Source of the DNA: CAYQJL01 sp964573295
GTDB lineage: Bacteria; Eisenbacteria; RBG-16-71-46; CAIMUX01; WJJG01
Direction: 5' to 3'
Length of the DNA stretch: 64,000 nucleotides
Assembly (NCBI GenBank): GCA_964573295.1
Contig: CAZNJE010000005.1
Coordinates: 62,001 to 126,000, forward strand
The notes under the pieces: model-generated
The model's database searches: none
What the model was told of the DNA's origin: nothing
Seen by the model: the letters and a program-made list of their open reading frames with translations, nothing else
Shown: piece after piece, positions 42,825-51,945 of the stretch
How positions within the stretch are numbered: position 1 is the stretch's first letter
How the letters are laid out: the number at the start of each line of letters is the position of its first letter
Program-made: the position numbers and the translations under genes

Positions 42825-44522
42825 CTAGTCTCGCTCGATGCCGATCACGCGCGGTCCGGTCTCGGGATCGAAGTAGAGGTGCACGTGGCAGGCACCCGAG
42901 CGCAGGCGCCCGAGATAGGAATAGGCCCGCAGGCTGGCGACGCCGTAGCGGCGCGGGTCGTTGCGGTGCAGGTGCGGCGGCGGCACGAAGTGCGAGAGGT
43001 CGAATTCCAGATAGTGTCCGCCCCGGGCCTGTTCGCCGAGAAGCTCGTTCAATTCCGGCAGCGAGAACTCCATCACGTACTGGGTGTCTTCGGGAAGCAT
43101 CACCCCGGCCGTAACACCCCGATCGTCGAAGGAAAGAAGCCAGCGGTTCTGGCTCGGCCGCAGAATCTCGAAGTCGCAGGCGGCATTGATCTCCGCGAAC
43201 CACCCGGCCGCGAGCCGGTCACGACGCTCGATCAGCGTCCCGCGCAGGTAGGCCTCCGCCTGTGGATCGCTGAGCTTTCCGGCGGCAACCGCGGCCCCGA
43301 TTTGCTCGGAGGTGAAGCTGCTGACGATGTCCGCGGCCCAGAACGCATCGCCCCAGGCCATGCGCGCGAACGGCTCGTACCGATAAGCCGGCGCCCACGC
43401 CACCGGATCGAAGCCGCGAGCGGCAAATTCGCCCACGCCGGGAAACCGGGCCGCCGGCGGGTGGGTCTGGTAGCTCTTGCCGAAACCGAACTGGAAGAGA
43501 TTGCCCAGCCACGCGTCCATGGCCCAGTACGATTCCTCGCTCTCGGTGCCGAAGGGGTGGGGCGATTGGACACGCGCTCCTAGACTCATCCCGAGACGAT
43601 AGAAGTAGTGACGCAGGTAGCGGCCGTCGTCGAGGTAGACGTCCAGCGTGCGGTCGGTGCGCATGCGGGTAAGGCCGATCCACGAACTGAACACGCGCAG
43701 GCCCCGCAACGAGCGCCGGTCCTGATGGGGAATCTGATCGTTGGGGTCATCGCCGCGCACGCCCCGGTCGGGGAACCCGCCCTTCGGCGTCCCTTCGGGC
43801 AAACGGCAGACCGCCACGCGCAATCGTTCCCCCTCCGGCGCCAAGCGGGCGAGCAGCGCGTCGAGCCCTTTCTGGTCGAGATCACCGGTCCCGCCGTAGC
43901 GCTCCCGCTCCTCGGCGTCCTCGGCCAGCACGAGCTGCTCGGGGCGGATGTGGTCGATGAAGGACTCGAACACGTTGTACCCGCAGGCGTGGAGCAGACG
44001 GCCGGCGATCACCGTGGCCCCGGTGCGCATCTCGGGATAGGCGGGGTCATCGAGGATCAAGCGGCACTGGCGTTCCTCGTCCTCGGCGATCAGCAGGAAG
44101 GGCTCGGGACCATCGACGCGCGCGGCCAGTACCGGATAGGTGTCACGTGCGGCCAGGGCCGGATGCGACACGGCGCCCCGGCCCACGTCCGCGGCCGAAA
44201 GATCGAGATGGCCCACCCGCGGGGTGAACCACGAGGAGGCGGGCACGCCTTCGACGCTGTTGATATCGAGGGCCGGATGGCCGGTGTGCAGTCCCAGGAC
44301 GTCATCGAGCGGACGCAGCCAATACCCGTCGATATAGCTGTGATAGCGATTCCAATCGCGCACCTGCGGCTCGTCGATCGGGGCGGTGTCGTCGACCTCC
44401 CAGATGGGCGGCTTGGCCTGGAAGCGCAGCCCGCCGGCTGCGGCGGTTGTCGGATGAGACCCGAGCAGAGCGAGCGCCAGGGCGACAATGAGCAGGACAC
44501 CGATGCGAACGGACGGTCTCAT
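42825..44522 (-). CDS. Exported protein of unknown function coupled to an Omp85-like barrel
   Basis: 565 residues with a signal peptide at about 1-30. Recognisable but unnamed blocks are WEVDDTAPIDEP near the start, YPEMRTGATVIAGRLLHACG with GYNVFES, RTDRTLDVYLDDGRYLRHYF, and PPPHLHRNDPRRYGVAS. The middle region (PEPFLLIAEDEERQCRLILD) recalls a kinase-like N lobe of CotH/HipA type, but no catalytic Asp/Asn set could be placed with confidence. The ATG overlaps the barrel-gene stop by 4 nt (ATGA), so the two work together, possibly as a barrel and its periplasmic or surface partner. Confidence 0.65.
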   Translation of the reverse strand: MRPSVRIGVLLIVALALALLGSHPTTAAAGGLRFQAKPPIWEVDDTAPIDEPQVRDWNRYHSYIDGYWLRPLDDVLGLHTGHPALDINSVEGVPASSWFTPRVGHLDLSAADVGRGAVSHPALAARDTYPVLAARVDGPEPFLLIAEDEERQCRLILDDPAYPEMRTGATVIAGRLLHACGYNVFESFIDHIRPEQLVLAEDAEERERYGGTGDLDQKGLDALLARLAPEGERLRVAVCRLPEGTPKGGFPDRGVRGDDPNDQIPHQDRRSLRGLRVFSSWIGLTRMRTDRTLDVYLDDGRYLRHYFYRLGMSLGARVQSPHPFGTESEESYWAMDAWLGNLFQFGFGKSYQTHPPAARFPGVGEFAARGFDPVAWAPAYRYEPFARMAWGDAFWAADIVSSFTSEQIGAAVAAGKLSDPQAEAYLRGTLIERRDRLAAGWFAEINAACDFEILRPSQNRWLLSFDDRGVTAGVMLPEDTQYVMEFSLPELNELLGEQARGGHYLEFDLSHFVPPPHLHRNDPRRYGVASLRAYSYLGRLRSGACHVHLYFDPETGPRVIGIERD

Positions 44523-45925
44523 CGCCGGTCCCTCCTGTCGTCACGTTGAAAGGCCGATTCGAGTGTGGCGAACACGATGAAATCCTCGTCGCTGGCCGCG
44601 GCCTGGGCCCGGAAGTAGAATTCGTCGACCATGGCGATGCGCAGGCCGCCGCCCCAGGACCGGTGGATGTCGTCGAGATCGAAGTCCAGCAGACGCGGCA
44701 TGACCTTGCCGAAGTCGGCGAAGAGGCACATCTCGGCGAAGGGGCTGATCGGGTAGCGGTACTCGGCCGTGGCCAGCAACGACGCCTGGTCGCGGAAGCG
44801 GTCCTCGTGATAGCCGCGCAGGCTGCTGCGCCCGCCGAGGGTCATGAGCTCGGTGATCTTGATCGGTCGCTTGCCGTCGGTGCGGGCCTCTTCGCCCGCG
44901 ACACGCAACACGAAGGTGCGCTGATTGCCCAGCGGCATATAGCCCTGTGCTTCGCCCCCGTAGCGTATGTAGTTGACGCCATCGGAACCGGTGCCCTCGT
45001 GGTACCCGACGTAGCCCTCGCCCCAGAAGCCGGAGGTGGGCCGGCCGCGCTCATTGCGGAAGTCTAGGGTGAGCGCCAACTCGCCCGAGAAGTTCTGGGG
45101 ATCGATGTTCATCCCCGGCGCCATCGACTCGCTGGGGAAGACCTCCTCGATGCTCTTCTCGTCGCCCTCGACGTAGGCGCCGCGCTCGATCTGGTGGCGC
45201 TGGACGGCGCCGGTCAGGTGCCAGCGCATCCAGCGGCTGGGCGCGTAACCGAACTTGCCCAGGAACAGGTAGCGCTCGTCGGTGAAGTAGGCGCGGTTGT
45301 CGCGGAGGCTCGTGTTGCCGATTCCGAAGTAGTTGTTGTAGGGCGTGATCTCGTACTTGCCGGTGAGCCGGTAGGTGAACCCGGTACGTTCCATGTCACG
45401 GGTGCGGAAGGTGACCGCGTAGACCTGCGACTTCGTGCCGCCCCAGGCGGCGCGGTAGGTGATGCAACTGCCGTCGTGGAGGGGATTCCAGTGGGCGGCC
45501 CGGAAGCCGGCATTGACCCCGGGGTCAGGATCGAGGCCCACGACCGGCACGAAGTACTGCTCCTTCTGCACGCCGTTGGCCGTACGTTCGATCAAGCCCG
45601 AGGAGGAGAAGAGCCCGGCCAGCGTGCGCACCGGATAGGTCACCGTGTAGACGGCCGCCCGCGCGGGAAACAGCAAGACGCGGGGAACCAGCAGAGACGC
45701 CTGCTGCGGGTCGCGGTCGGGCGCTTCTCGCAGTCCACGCGCGCCGCCCGGCTCATTCTCCGACCGGGGGGTCTCCTCTTCGGCGGCGGCAACCGGACCG
45801 GCCGTGAGCGAGAGCAAGGCGAGCGTGGCCAAAGCGAACGAAACCAACATGAGTGGGGCGGCCCAGCGTACCGCCCGAGCCGGACGGCGGGGCGCCTCGC
45901 GCCTGGGGACGATCATCTCCTTCAC
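44519..45925 (-). CDS. Omp85/BamA-like surface-antigen barrel without POTRA domains
   Basis: 468 residues. GTG at 45925 has GGGAGG six bases upstream. The signal peptide (LMLVSFALATLALLSLTAGP) ends near 48. The rest is predicted beta barrel with aromatic girdles and C-terminal LMTLGGRSSLRGYHEDRFRD (the GG..RGY motif of D15/surface antigens), TAEYRYPISPFAEMCLFADF and ending EFYFRAQAAASDEDF. There are no POTRA repeats in the about 100 residues before the barrel. Likely a porin-like transport barrel rather than the essential BamA. Confidence 0.8.
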   Translation of the reverse strand: MKEMIVPRREAPRRPARAVRWAAPLMLVSFALATLALLSLTAGPVAAAEEETPRSENEPGGARGLREAPDRDPQQASLLVPRVLLFPARAAVYTVTYPVRTLAGLFSSSGLIERTANGVQKEQYFVPVVGLDPDPGVNAGFRAAHWNPLHDGSCITYRAAWGGTKSQVYAVTFRTRDMERTGFTYRLTGKYEITPYNNYFGIGNTSLRDNRAYFTDERYLFLGKFGYAPSRWMRWHLTGAVQRHQIERGAYVEGDEKSIEEVFPSESMAPGMNIDPQNFSGELALTLDFRNERGRPTSGFWGEGYVGYHEGTGSDGVNYIRYGGEAQGYMPLGNQRTFVLRVAGEEARTDGKRPIKITELMTLGGRSSLRGYHEDRFRDQASLLATAEYRYPISPFAEMCLFADFGKVMPRLLDFDLDDIHRSWGGGLRIAMVDEFYFRAQAAASDEDFIVFATLESAFQRDDRRDRR

Positions 45926-46286
45926 ACAAGCCTCCCATGAGTCGCCTGAGCCGAATGGACCGTCCGCGAACCTAGCACAGGCCGGTCCTCAGTTCTATCA
46001 TTCGGCCATACGAGGCAGATCCCTATCTCTGGCGCAATTAGGCCAAGGAATCCGTCTGCGCGTATTCGCGCGTCAATCACCTGCCCACCCGCGCCGATCA
46101 TCCCTATCGAGGGCAGTTTGAAGTCCGGCTGCGTCTTTGGCACGCAAGGCCGATCCCACCCGGAGTTCAACGCCGATTCCCGTCACAGGGCCCGGCCAGC
46201 TGCAAAGAAAACACACCTTGGCCGCCGGGTCCTGTGCCTACCACCGCCATACGCCGGTGCCGCTGGGATGCCCCATGCCTACCCGC
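45926..46286. other. 361-bp gap
   Basis: Both flanking genes are read on the minus strand. The gap contains no gene or repeat I recognise. The part next to 45925 should hold the promoter of the barrel/exported-protein pair. Confidence 0.5.
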
Positions 46287-47114
46287 CTAGTCAGCCCGTC
46301 TCGCAGCTGGGGCCGTCGTGGCCGCGATCCAGGGCAACATCCGCACCGCGATCTCCGCGGCCTTCTCCGCGCATTCGATCAGGTCCAGCGCTTCAGCCAG
46401 ATCCGCGCCCCACGCAATGACACCATGGTAGGGCCACACGATCACCTGATATTTGCGCGCCGCCTCCGCGCTGCAGCGCGCGAGGGCCCGGCCGCCGGGA
46501 TCCTCCGGCGGCAGCACGGTCATCCGCTCCGAGAGGAGAACGGCGGCCTCGGGTGTGATGCTTCCCAGGAAACCTGCCAGGTGAGGCGGAGCGCAGGCCT
46601 GAAGGGGTGGCGCGCCGCACCGTTTCAGGGCCGGTCCCTGTTGGCCCAGATGGCTAAGTGTAATCAGTGATGGCGGATGCGTGTGGACGATCGCGCCGGC
46701 GGTCTGGTGGGTCTCGAGAATCACCGCGTGAATCGCCAGGTGCGAGTCCAACTCCGATGTGGGGCGTCCCCCCGTGACCCACAGCGTCTCGGCCGCCGTG
46801 TCAAGCTCGGTCAAGGCCAGACCGTCGGGCGGAAACGCCGCAATGTCGCGCATCCGACTGCCGGTCTGGGTGACGAGCATCGACCGACCGCCGAGTGCCG
46901 CCAGAGGCAAGGCCTGCGAATGAGGTTCGGCCAGACCGGGTGTGGCCGCGAGCTGAGGCCGCACCCCCTCGGGCAACAGGATCGATAGGTTGCCGGCACC
47001 GGCTTCGGTCCACGGATGCGCCGCCAGGTGGCCGGCGATCCGGCTGATCTCGTCGAAGAGGTAGGGAGGAACCCGCCCGACCCATTCCGGTCCGGAAGCG
47101 AAACTGGGACTCAT
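46287..47114 (-). CDS. Class II aldolase family protein (rhamnulose-1-phosphate aldolase-like)
   Basis: 275 residues, the length of RhaD. The fold is class II aldolase/adducin: WTEAGAGNLSILLP near the N terminus, IVHTHPPSLITL with the His-x-His zinc ligands, and WPYHGVIAWGADLAEALDLI with the third His. It probably cleaves a ketose-1-phosphate to dihydroxyacetone phosphate and an aldehyde. No other sugar genes are near. ATG at 47114 has GAGGG six bases upstream. Fuculose- or other sugar-phosphate aldolase is the alternative. Confidence 0.75.
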   Translation of the reverse strand: MSPSFASGPEWVGRVPPYLFDEISRIAGHLAAHPWTEAGAGNLSILLPEGVRPQLAATPGLAEPHSQALPLAALGGRSMLVTQTGSRMRDIAAFPPDGLALTELDTAAETLWVTGGRPTSELDSHLAIHAVILETHQTAGAIVHTHPPSLITLSHLGQQGPALKRCGAPPLQACAPPHLAGFLGSITPEAAVLLSERMTVLPPEDPGGRALARCSAEAARKYQVIVWPYHGVIAWGADLAEALDLIECAEKAAEIAVRMLPWIAATTAPAARRAD

Positions 47115-47521
47115 GTTAGCCCTCGATATGGCACTCGATTGACAAGCCCTCGACATGGTACTCGATGATTGACCTGCGACATGGCCTGCGACATGACCTC
47201 GATCGACGGTCTCAGCGACCGATCGACCGATCGACTGATCGACCGATGCGACCAATGCGACTAGGCGTAGTCGCCTCGTTCGTGGCGGTATCCTACTGCC
47301 GAACGATCGATCGGAGCAAGATCGTCGACCGCCACCTTCAACATTGAAGCCGGGGGCGCAGCTCGTCTAGACTCTCCGGATTCACGGGAGTAGGGTTCAC
47401 GGAGCACGCTGCGAGCGCGCCGCCAGCACGCCGCCAGCACGCCGCGAGCACCCCGCGCGGACGCGCCAGGATCCGGCGAGGACCCCGTTCTGTGCCCAAC
47501 CGCGAACATCGGGAGATGTGC
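47115..47521. other. 407-bp divergent gap with low-complexity stretches
   Basis: It separates the aldolase and uppS genes. It holds GATCGACC-rich low-complexity sequence at about 47190-47250 and three 11-bp CGCCGCCAGCA-type copies at 47418-47450. No clear promoter was found. Confidence 0.5.
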
Positions 47522-48259
47522 ATGGCGAAGCCGACCCATCATCCAGTGCCCGAGCGAGTGCCCGAGCACGTCGTCTTGATACCCGACGGCAATGGCCGCT
47601 GGGCCCACCGCCATGGCCTGCCCACTGCCGAGGGACACCGGCGTGGCGCGAAGGCGGTGGAAGCTTTCCTGCGCGTATGCCGCGACTGGGATGTGCCCTA
47701 CGCTACGATCTGGGGGTTCTCGACCGAGAACTGGGCGCGCTCCGCCGGCGAGGTCAAATCAATCATGCAGCTGGTCGAGGGTGCGCTGCGCCGCAACCGT
47801 AAGAGCTTCCGCCGTGATGGGATCCGCCTCTGGCACCTGGGCCGGCGTGACCGAATCCGGGAGCGCTATCCTCGCCTCTACGGGCTCATGATGGATCTCA
47901 TCGAAGAGACCAAGGAGAATCGGCCCTATCATCTCAATCTGGCGCTCGACTACGGCGGGCGCAACGAGATCGTCCGGGCGGTGCACGCCGCGGCAGCGCT
48001 CGGGACCGATCTCAAGAGCGCCACCTGGGAGCAACTCGAGGCTCATCTGGACACCCGGGGTCAGCCCGATCCGGATCTGATCATTCGTTCTTCCGGTGAA
48101 CACAGGCTTTCCGGGATCATGCCCCTGCAGGCTTCCTACGCCGAGATGGTGTTTCTGACGCGGTTGCTTCCCGAGCTGAGCGAGGAGGATTTCCGGGAGG
48201 CACTGCGCGAGTTTGCCTCGCGAGACCGGCGCTTCGGGCGCCGGCCCGTGTCTTCGTGA
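47522..48259 (+). CDS. uppS: Undecaprenyl diphosphate synthase-like cis-prenyltransferase
   Basis: 245 residues. Elongates farnesyl diphosphate with cis isoprene units to the lipid carrier used for wall and surface glycan synthesis. Motifs: VVLIPDGNGRWAHRHGLP (catalytic Asp in DGNGRWA), TIWGFSTENWARS, LNLALDYGGRNEIVRA and DLIIRSSGEHRLSGIMPLQA with SYAEMVF. The usual WQ before the last block is LQ. ATG at 47522 is six bases after GGGAG. A polyprenyl synthase gene follows 71 bp later. Confidence 0.92.
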   Translation: MAKPTHHPVPERVPEHVVLIPDGNGRWAHRHGLPTAEGHRRGAKAVEAFLRVCRDWDVPYATIWGFSTENWARSAGEVKSIMQLVEGALRRNRKSFRRDGIRLWHLGRRDRIRERYPRLYGLMMDLIEETKENRPYHLNLALDYGGRNEIVRAVHAAAALGTDLKSATWEQLEAHLDTRGQPDPDLIIRSSGEHRLSGIMPLQASYAEMVFLTRLLPELSEEDFREALREFASRDRRFGRRPVSS

Positions 48260-48330
48260 GCCGGTTGCGGTGGCTCTGGGGGGCGCCCCCGGGGCTCGCG
48301 CCCAATGACCCGCAATGATAAGGGGAGTCC

Positions 48331-49449
48331 GTGCGAACAACCAGGATCGATCCAGCCGCCGTCGAAGACGCCAGGTCTTATCTGAAGAGCAATGCGAGTG
48401 CGCTCAACGAAGTCCTCGGCCAGTACTGGCGGGAGAAGCGTGAATCGTGGGTCCAGGTGGCCGGCATCGTCGCCGATGCCGCCGACGCCTATGATGTGCT
48501 GACCAGTGACGGGAAGAAGATTCGCGCCAGTCTGGTCAAGCTGGGCTACGATGCATGCTTGCACCCGGGTTCGCCGGTCCCGCGCACCGCAGAGGATCTT
48601 CTGCGGGCTGCCGCCAGCGTGGAGGTGCTCCACAACGCCTTCCTGATCCACGACGACATCGTCGACAACAGCAGCCTGCGCCGCAACGTGCCCACCGTGC
48701 ACCGCCGCTACGCAGAGTCGTCGCGGAGCCGATTCGCCTCCGACGAGGAGGCGCTCGAGTACGGGCGGGCGATCGCGCTCAATTTCGGCGACGAAGGCCA
48801 GGCGCTGGCGCAGGATCTGCTCATCTCCTCCGGCTTCCCTACCGGTGTGCTCTTGCGCGGGGTGACGCTGCTGAGTGAGGTGACGATCCAGACCGTGATG
48901 GGCCAGCTGCTCGACGTCGAGGACATCAAGATCGAGGAGTTGACCGAGGATCTCGTCCTGCAAATCCATCAATACAAGACCGCCCACTACACGATCATGT
49001 TGCCGCTCTTGCTAGGGGCGACGCTGGCCGACGCGCCCGCAAAGGCCCTCGAACATATCCGCGAGTTCGCCGTGCCGATCGGTATCGCATTTCAGATCCA
49101 GGACGACATCCTGGGCCTCTTCGGCAACGAAGAGGAACTCGGCAAGCCGGTCGATTCGGACATCAAGGAGGCGAAAAAGACGCTCCTGTTCGTACATGCC
49201 TATGCGGCTGCGCATGAGAAGGACCGAGCTTTCTTGAGGGTTGTTCACGGGAACGGCGGTCTGACCGCCGAGGATGTGGCGCGCGTGCGCCGCATCGTGC
49301 GCGAAACGGGCGCTCTTGCCCGTTCCGAGGCGATTGGGCGAGAACAGGTCGAGCGGGGAAAAGTGTACGTCGATGGCATCACCGAGAAACCCGAGTGGCG
49401 ACGGATCCTGCGGGGCCTGGCCGACTATTTTATCGTGCGACGCACCTGA
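48331..49449 (+). CDS. Trans-polyprenyl diphosphate synthase
   Basis: 372 residues with a GTG start after GGGGAG. First Asp-rich motif IHDDIVDNSSLRR; second FQIQDDILGLFG; basic GKKIRASLVKLGYDA binding isopentenyl diphosphate. It makes all-trans allylic diphosphates, either the farnesyl primer for UppS or a quinone side chain; the product length cannot be read. The DDILG form of the second motif, with no final Asp, and the bulky residues before the first motif would decide it. It directly follows uppS, so a supply role is likely. Confidence 0.9.
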   Translation: MRTTRIDPAAVEDARSYLKSNASALNEVLGQYWREKRESWVQVAGIVADAADAYDVLTSDGKKIRASLVKLGYDACLHPGSPVPRTAEDLLRAAASVEVLHNAFLIHDDIVDNSSLRRNVPTVHRRYAESSRSRFASDEEALEYGRAIALNFGDEGQALAQDLLISSGFPTGVLLRGVTLLSEVTIQTVMGQLLDVEDIKIEELTEDLVLQIHQYKTAHYTIMLPLLLGATLADAPAKALEHIREFAVPIGIAFQIQDDILGLFGNEEELGKPVDSDIKEAKKTLLFVHAYAAAHEKDRAFLRVVHGNGGLTAEDVARVRRIVRETGALARSEAIGREQVERGKVYVDGITEKPEWRRILRGLADYFIVRRT

Positions 49450-49934
49450 TCATTTGACCCGACCGGCGCTGCGGGCGTATCCTTCGATGTTGCCTTACTT
49501 GACGAGGCCCGGGCGTGTCGCGGCAGCTGATGACACGTCCGCGTCGTGAGCGGAAGAACGCCCAGGGCTGGAAGTCCCCCTGTGAGGACTCGCCGGGGCG
49601 ATGCGAAAGGTACGTTTGCGCGCAAGCGCGTCATGAGGCAGGGGACAAGCCGTGGCTATCCGGCATCCGCACGGCGGAGGCCGGAGACGAATTCCCCTTG
49701 GCGACCTCCGTCGATGCCCCCATCCGGTGGAAGGACAGGGATGGGCGCGAGCGTCCGGAGAGCGCCGGCGACCCACCCGGTGCGGGCGCCGAACCGAGGA
49801 AGCTTTTTTGGGAGGCCCGCCCATGGACGGGCCTCCGCCGGGACGAAGGCCGTCAACAGCCGGTCCGCGTCGCGCGGCACAGAATCCATGCGCCACAGCC
49901 TTCCCCTTGCCCGAGCAAGGGAGTACGCGACTAC
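49450..49934. other. 485-bp gap with a hairpin
   Basis: GGAGGCCCG/CGGGCCTCC (about 49810-49835) form a 9-bp hairpin around an 8-nt loop, preceded by six Ts on the plus strand. The T-run is on the wrong side for a terminator on either strand. Overlapping open frames in this gap have no protein-like features. No known riboswitch core was recognised. Confidence 0.5.
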
Positions 49935-51233
49935 ATGAGGAAGCTGTTCGAGGGAGTTGCCATCCTGTCGGTGGCGATCGAAATCGTCGCCGGGTTTTTT
50001 CTTCTCGTTCCGAGCCTGACCAATCTGATCCTGCCGTGGTTTCCCGCGCCCCTTTCCGAAGCGCTCACGGCCCCCGGGCCGGCGGTGTTCGTGAGGATCC
50101 TGCTGGCGACGGCTTGTTTCTTCGGAGCCGTGCTGCAGTTCCACGCCCTGCGCTGGGTGCGCGAAGACCGGGAGGAGGGGCACGCCCTCTTCCACATCTA
50201 CGGTCCATTCCTGTTGGTCGGAGGCGTCCTTCTGTTCGCCGCGGCTGGGAGCACTGGGTGGGCCTGGGTCTTTCTGCTGATCGATGCCCTCCGCGGTGCG
50301 CTTCTGCTCACGCTCTCGCTCATCGTTCTCTACAGTCCCGATACCCTGGCGGAGTTGCGACTGCCGGCCGATCGCGGCCGCGCCGATTCACGTGGCCGCG
50401 GACGAACGGCTTCCCGCTCCGGGCGGTCGTCACGGTCAGGCCGGTCCTCGGGTCGGTCCTCGGGTCGGTCCCAGAGCCGATCCTCGAGCCGGTCCTCGCG
50501 TGGCCGGGGCGATAGCCGGCGCAGCTCACGTTCCAGCCAGCCGCGCACCTCGAGACCGTCCACGTCCGGGGCGCCCGTATCGGGTGGCGGTGAGGAGGCG
50601 GGCGGAACCCGCAGCGAGAGCCAAAGCGACCGCAGTGAGGGCCGGAGCGACCGAAGGGAGAGCAGCCGTCGGCGGCGCCCGCGCCGGGGTGGCTCTCGGG
50701 GTGGCTCCCAGGGACGCGAGCGCGCCGATAGGGTGGAGGGTTCTGAAGCCTCCCAGGATCGTGAGTTCAAACCACTGCCGGGGGAACCTGGCGAAGCGAG
50801 GGGAACGGTAGACTCCGAAACCGCTTCGGAAGCATCCTCGCGGGGAGACAAGCGGCGCCGGTCACGTCGCGGTGGCCGCTCGCGGCGGGGCGATCGACCC
50901 AGTTCGGGTCGTGAGATGGCCCCTCGCCGGGAGGAGTCGCGGGCCCAGGAGGAGTCTCCTCGCCGGGAGGAGTCGCGGGCCCAGGAGGAGTCCCCGCGTC
51001 GTCAGGAGACCGAACGCCGTGTGGTACCTGAGGGCCGTGAGGAGCCTCGGCGCGGTCAGGAATCCGGAGACCGCGCGGCGGAAAGCCAGACATCCGACGG
51101 GGCCAACGAGTCCGGTCGCGAACACGTTCGCATCAAGGAAGCGCCGGTCGAGGCTGGACGGCGGGTTCGACGGGGCCGTACCGTGAGGGGGGCCACCTTC
51201 CGGCCGCGGGAGAAGCGCATCCGCCGGCGCTAG
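49935..51233 (+). CDS. Four-helix membrane protein with long Arg/Ser/Glu-rich tail
   Basis: 432 residues. Four membrane helices span about 7-30, 52-72, 85-103 and 108-130. The remaining about 290 residues are disordered: first SRSGRSSRSGRSSGRSSGR-type Arg/Ser repeats, then Arg/Gly and Arg/Glu stretches with a 36-bp duplication (PRREESRAQEES twice, 50922-50993), ending in FRPREKRIRRR. The tail is highly basic with mixed charge, as in RNA-binding or condensate-forming tails. ATG at 49935 has GGGAG 11 bases upstream. The tail keeps one frame over 870 bp, so it is probably real. Function unknown. Confidence 0.7.
   Translation: MRKLFEGVAILSVAIEIVAGFFLLVPSLTNLILPWFPAPLSEALTAPGPAVFVRILLATACFFGAVLQFHALRWVREDREEGHALFHIYGPFLLVGGVLLFAAAGSTGWAWVFLLIDALRGALLLTLSLIVLYSPDTLAELRLPADRGRADSRGRGRTASRSGRSSRSGRSSGRSSGRSQSRSSSRSSRGRGDSRRSSRSSQPRTSRPSTSGAPVSGGGEEAGGTRSESQSDRSEGRSDRRESSRRRRPRRGGSRGGSQGRERADRVEGSEASQDREFKPLPGEPGEARGTVDSETASEASSRGDKRRRSRRGGRSRRGDRPSSGREMAPRREESRAQEESPRREESRAQEESPRRQETERRVVPEGREEPRRGQESGDRAAESQTSDGANESGREHVRIKEAPVEAGRRVRRGRTVRGATFRPREKRIRRR
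50922..50993 (+). repeat. 2 x 36-bp in-frame tandem repeat in the basic tail
   Basis: The two units differ at one base and encode 12 residues each. This keeps the frame of the disordered tail. Confidence 0.92.
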
Positions 51234-51261
51234 GAGCGGCGGCGGTAGGGCCACCTGCGCG

Positions 51262-51685
51262 TCAGCGCGTGAAGACGAACGCGTGATTCTCGAAGCTCTC
51301 CCAGCTGCTGAACCGCCCGCAGTTGCGCTTGTGCCGCAACACGAAGCCCAGGCCGTTCAGAAGGGACTCGAGATCGCGGTCGGTGATCCCCCACTGCCAG
51401 ACGTTGTGGATGTCCCGCCAAGGGCGCTGGTACTGCGGGTGTATCTCCTCGGGCCTCTCCCAGAAGTCCCTGTAGTGAGGAATCGTCGGGTTCATCGAGA
51501 TCGAGCTGGGGATATTCGCCTGCCTTGCTGCTCACCGCCGGACGCAGGGTGCCGAACGCCGTGTCGATCAGCTTTCGCTTGCTGGGGTCGAATGAAACGG
51601 GAAGCCCGTGCGCAAGGTGGCCCCACAGGCCCCGCACCCCTCTCTGCCAACGCTGCACCAGTACTCTCATCCCGTCGCTCTTCAT
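51262..51685 (-). pseudogene. Decayed methyltransferase (N- and C-terminal pieces in different frames)
   Basis: Two coding-like pieces lie in order on the minus strand but in different frames. The first (from about 51670) reads MRVLVQRWQRGVRGLWG and later SFDPSKRKLIDTAFGTLRP. The second, stop at 51262, contains MNPTIPHYRDFWERPEEIHP, WQWGITDRDLESLLNGLGFV and FENHAFVFTR, a plausible C terminus of a SAM-dependent methyltransferase. About 150 residues, including the SAM-binding core, are missing and the frame changes near 51530. The most likely event is an internal deletion. Family assignment rests on memory of such C-terminal ends. Confidence 0.6.
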
Positions 51686-51945
51686 TCGATAGTACGCATA
51701 CGGTCTAGCTCGCGGATGATGATGTCTTTCTCAGAGCTTTCTAAAAGCCTATGCGAAGGCCCGCTATTCAGAAAGCCTTTTCTCTCGGTGGGCTCTAGCG
51801 CGATGGCGGTCCGAGGCGGTCCGACGTTCCGAGCCGGTCCGAGCTGTTCCGAGCGGGTCCGCGCACGCCTCAGCGGTCGCCGGCCTGTGGTAGAATGGCG
51901 CGATTCGTTCAGAGGAAAGAGGGATCTCAGAGGGTATCCACATCC

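Noticed and set aside
49806..49835. Intrinsic terminator
   Set aside because: The T-run comes before the hairpin on the plus strand and would be an A-run after it on the minus strand, so the order is wrong for either direction.
49450..49934. Riboswitch or other structured RNA upstream of the membrane protein
   Set aside because: I compared it by eye with the cyclic di-GMP, cobalamin and glycine type cores and found no match.
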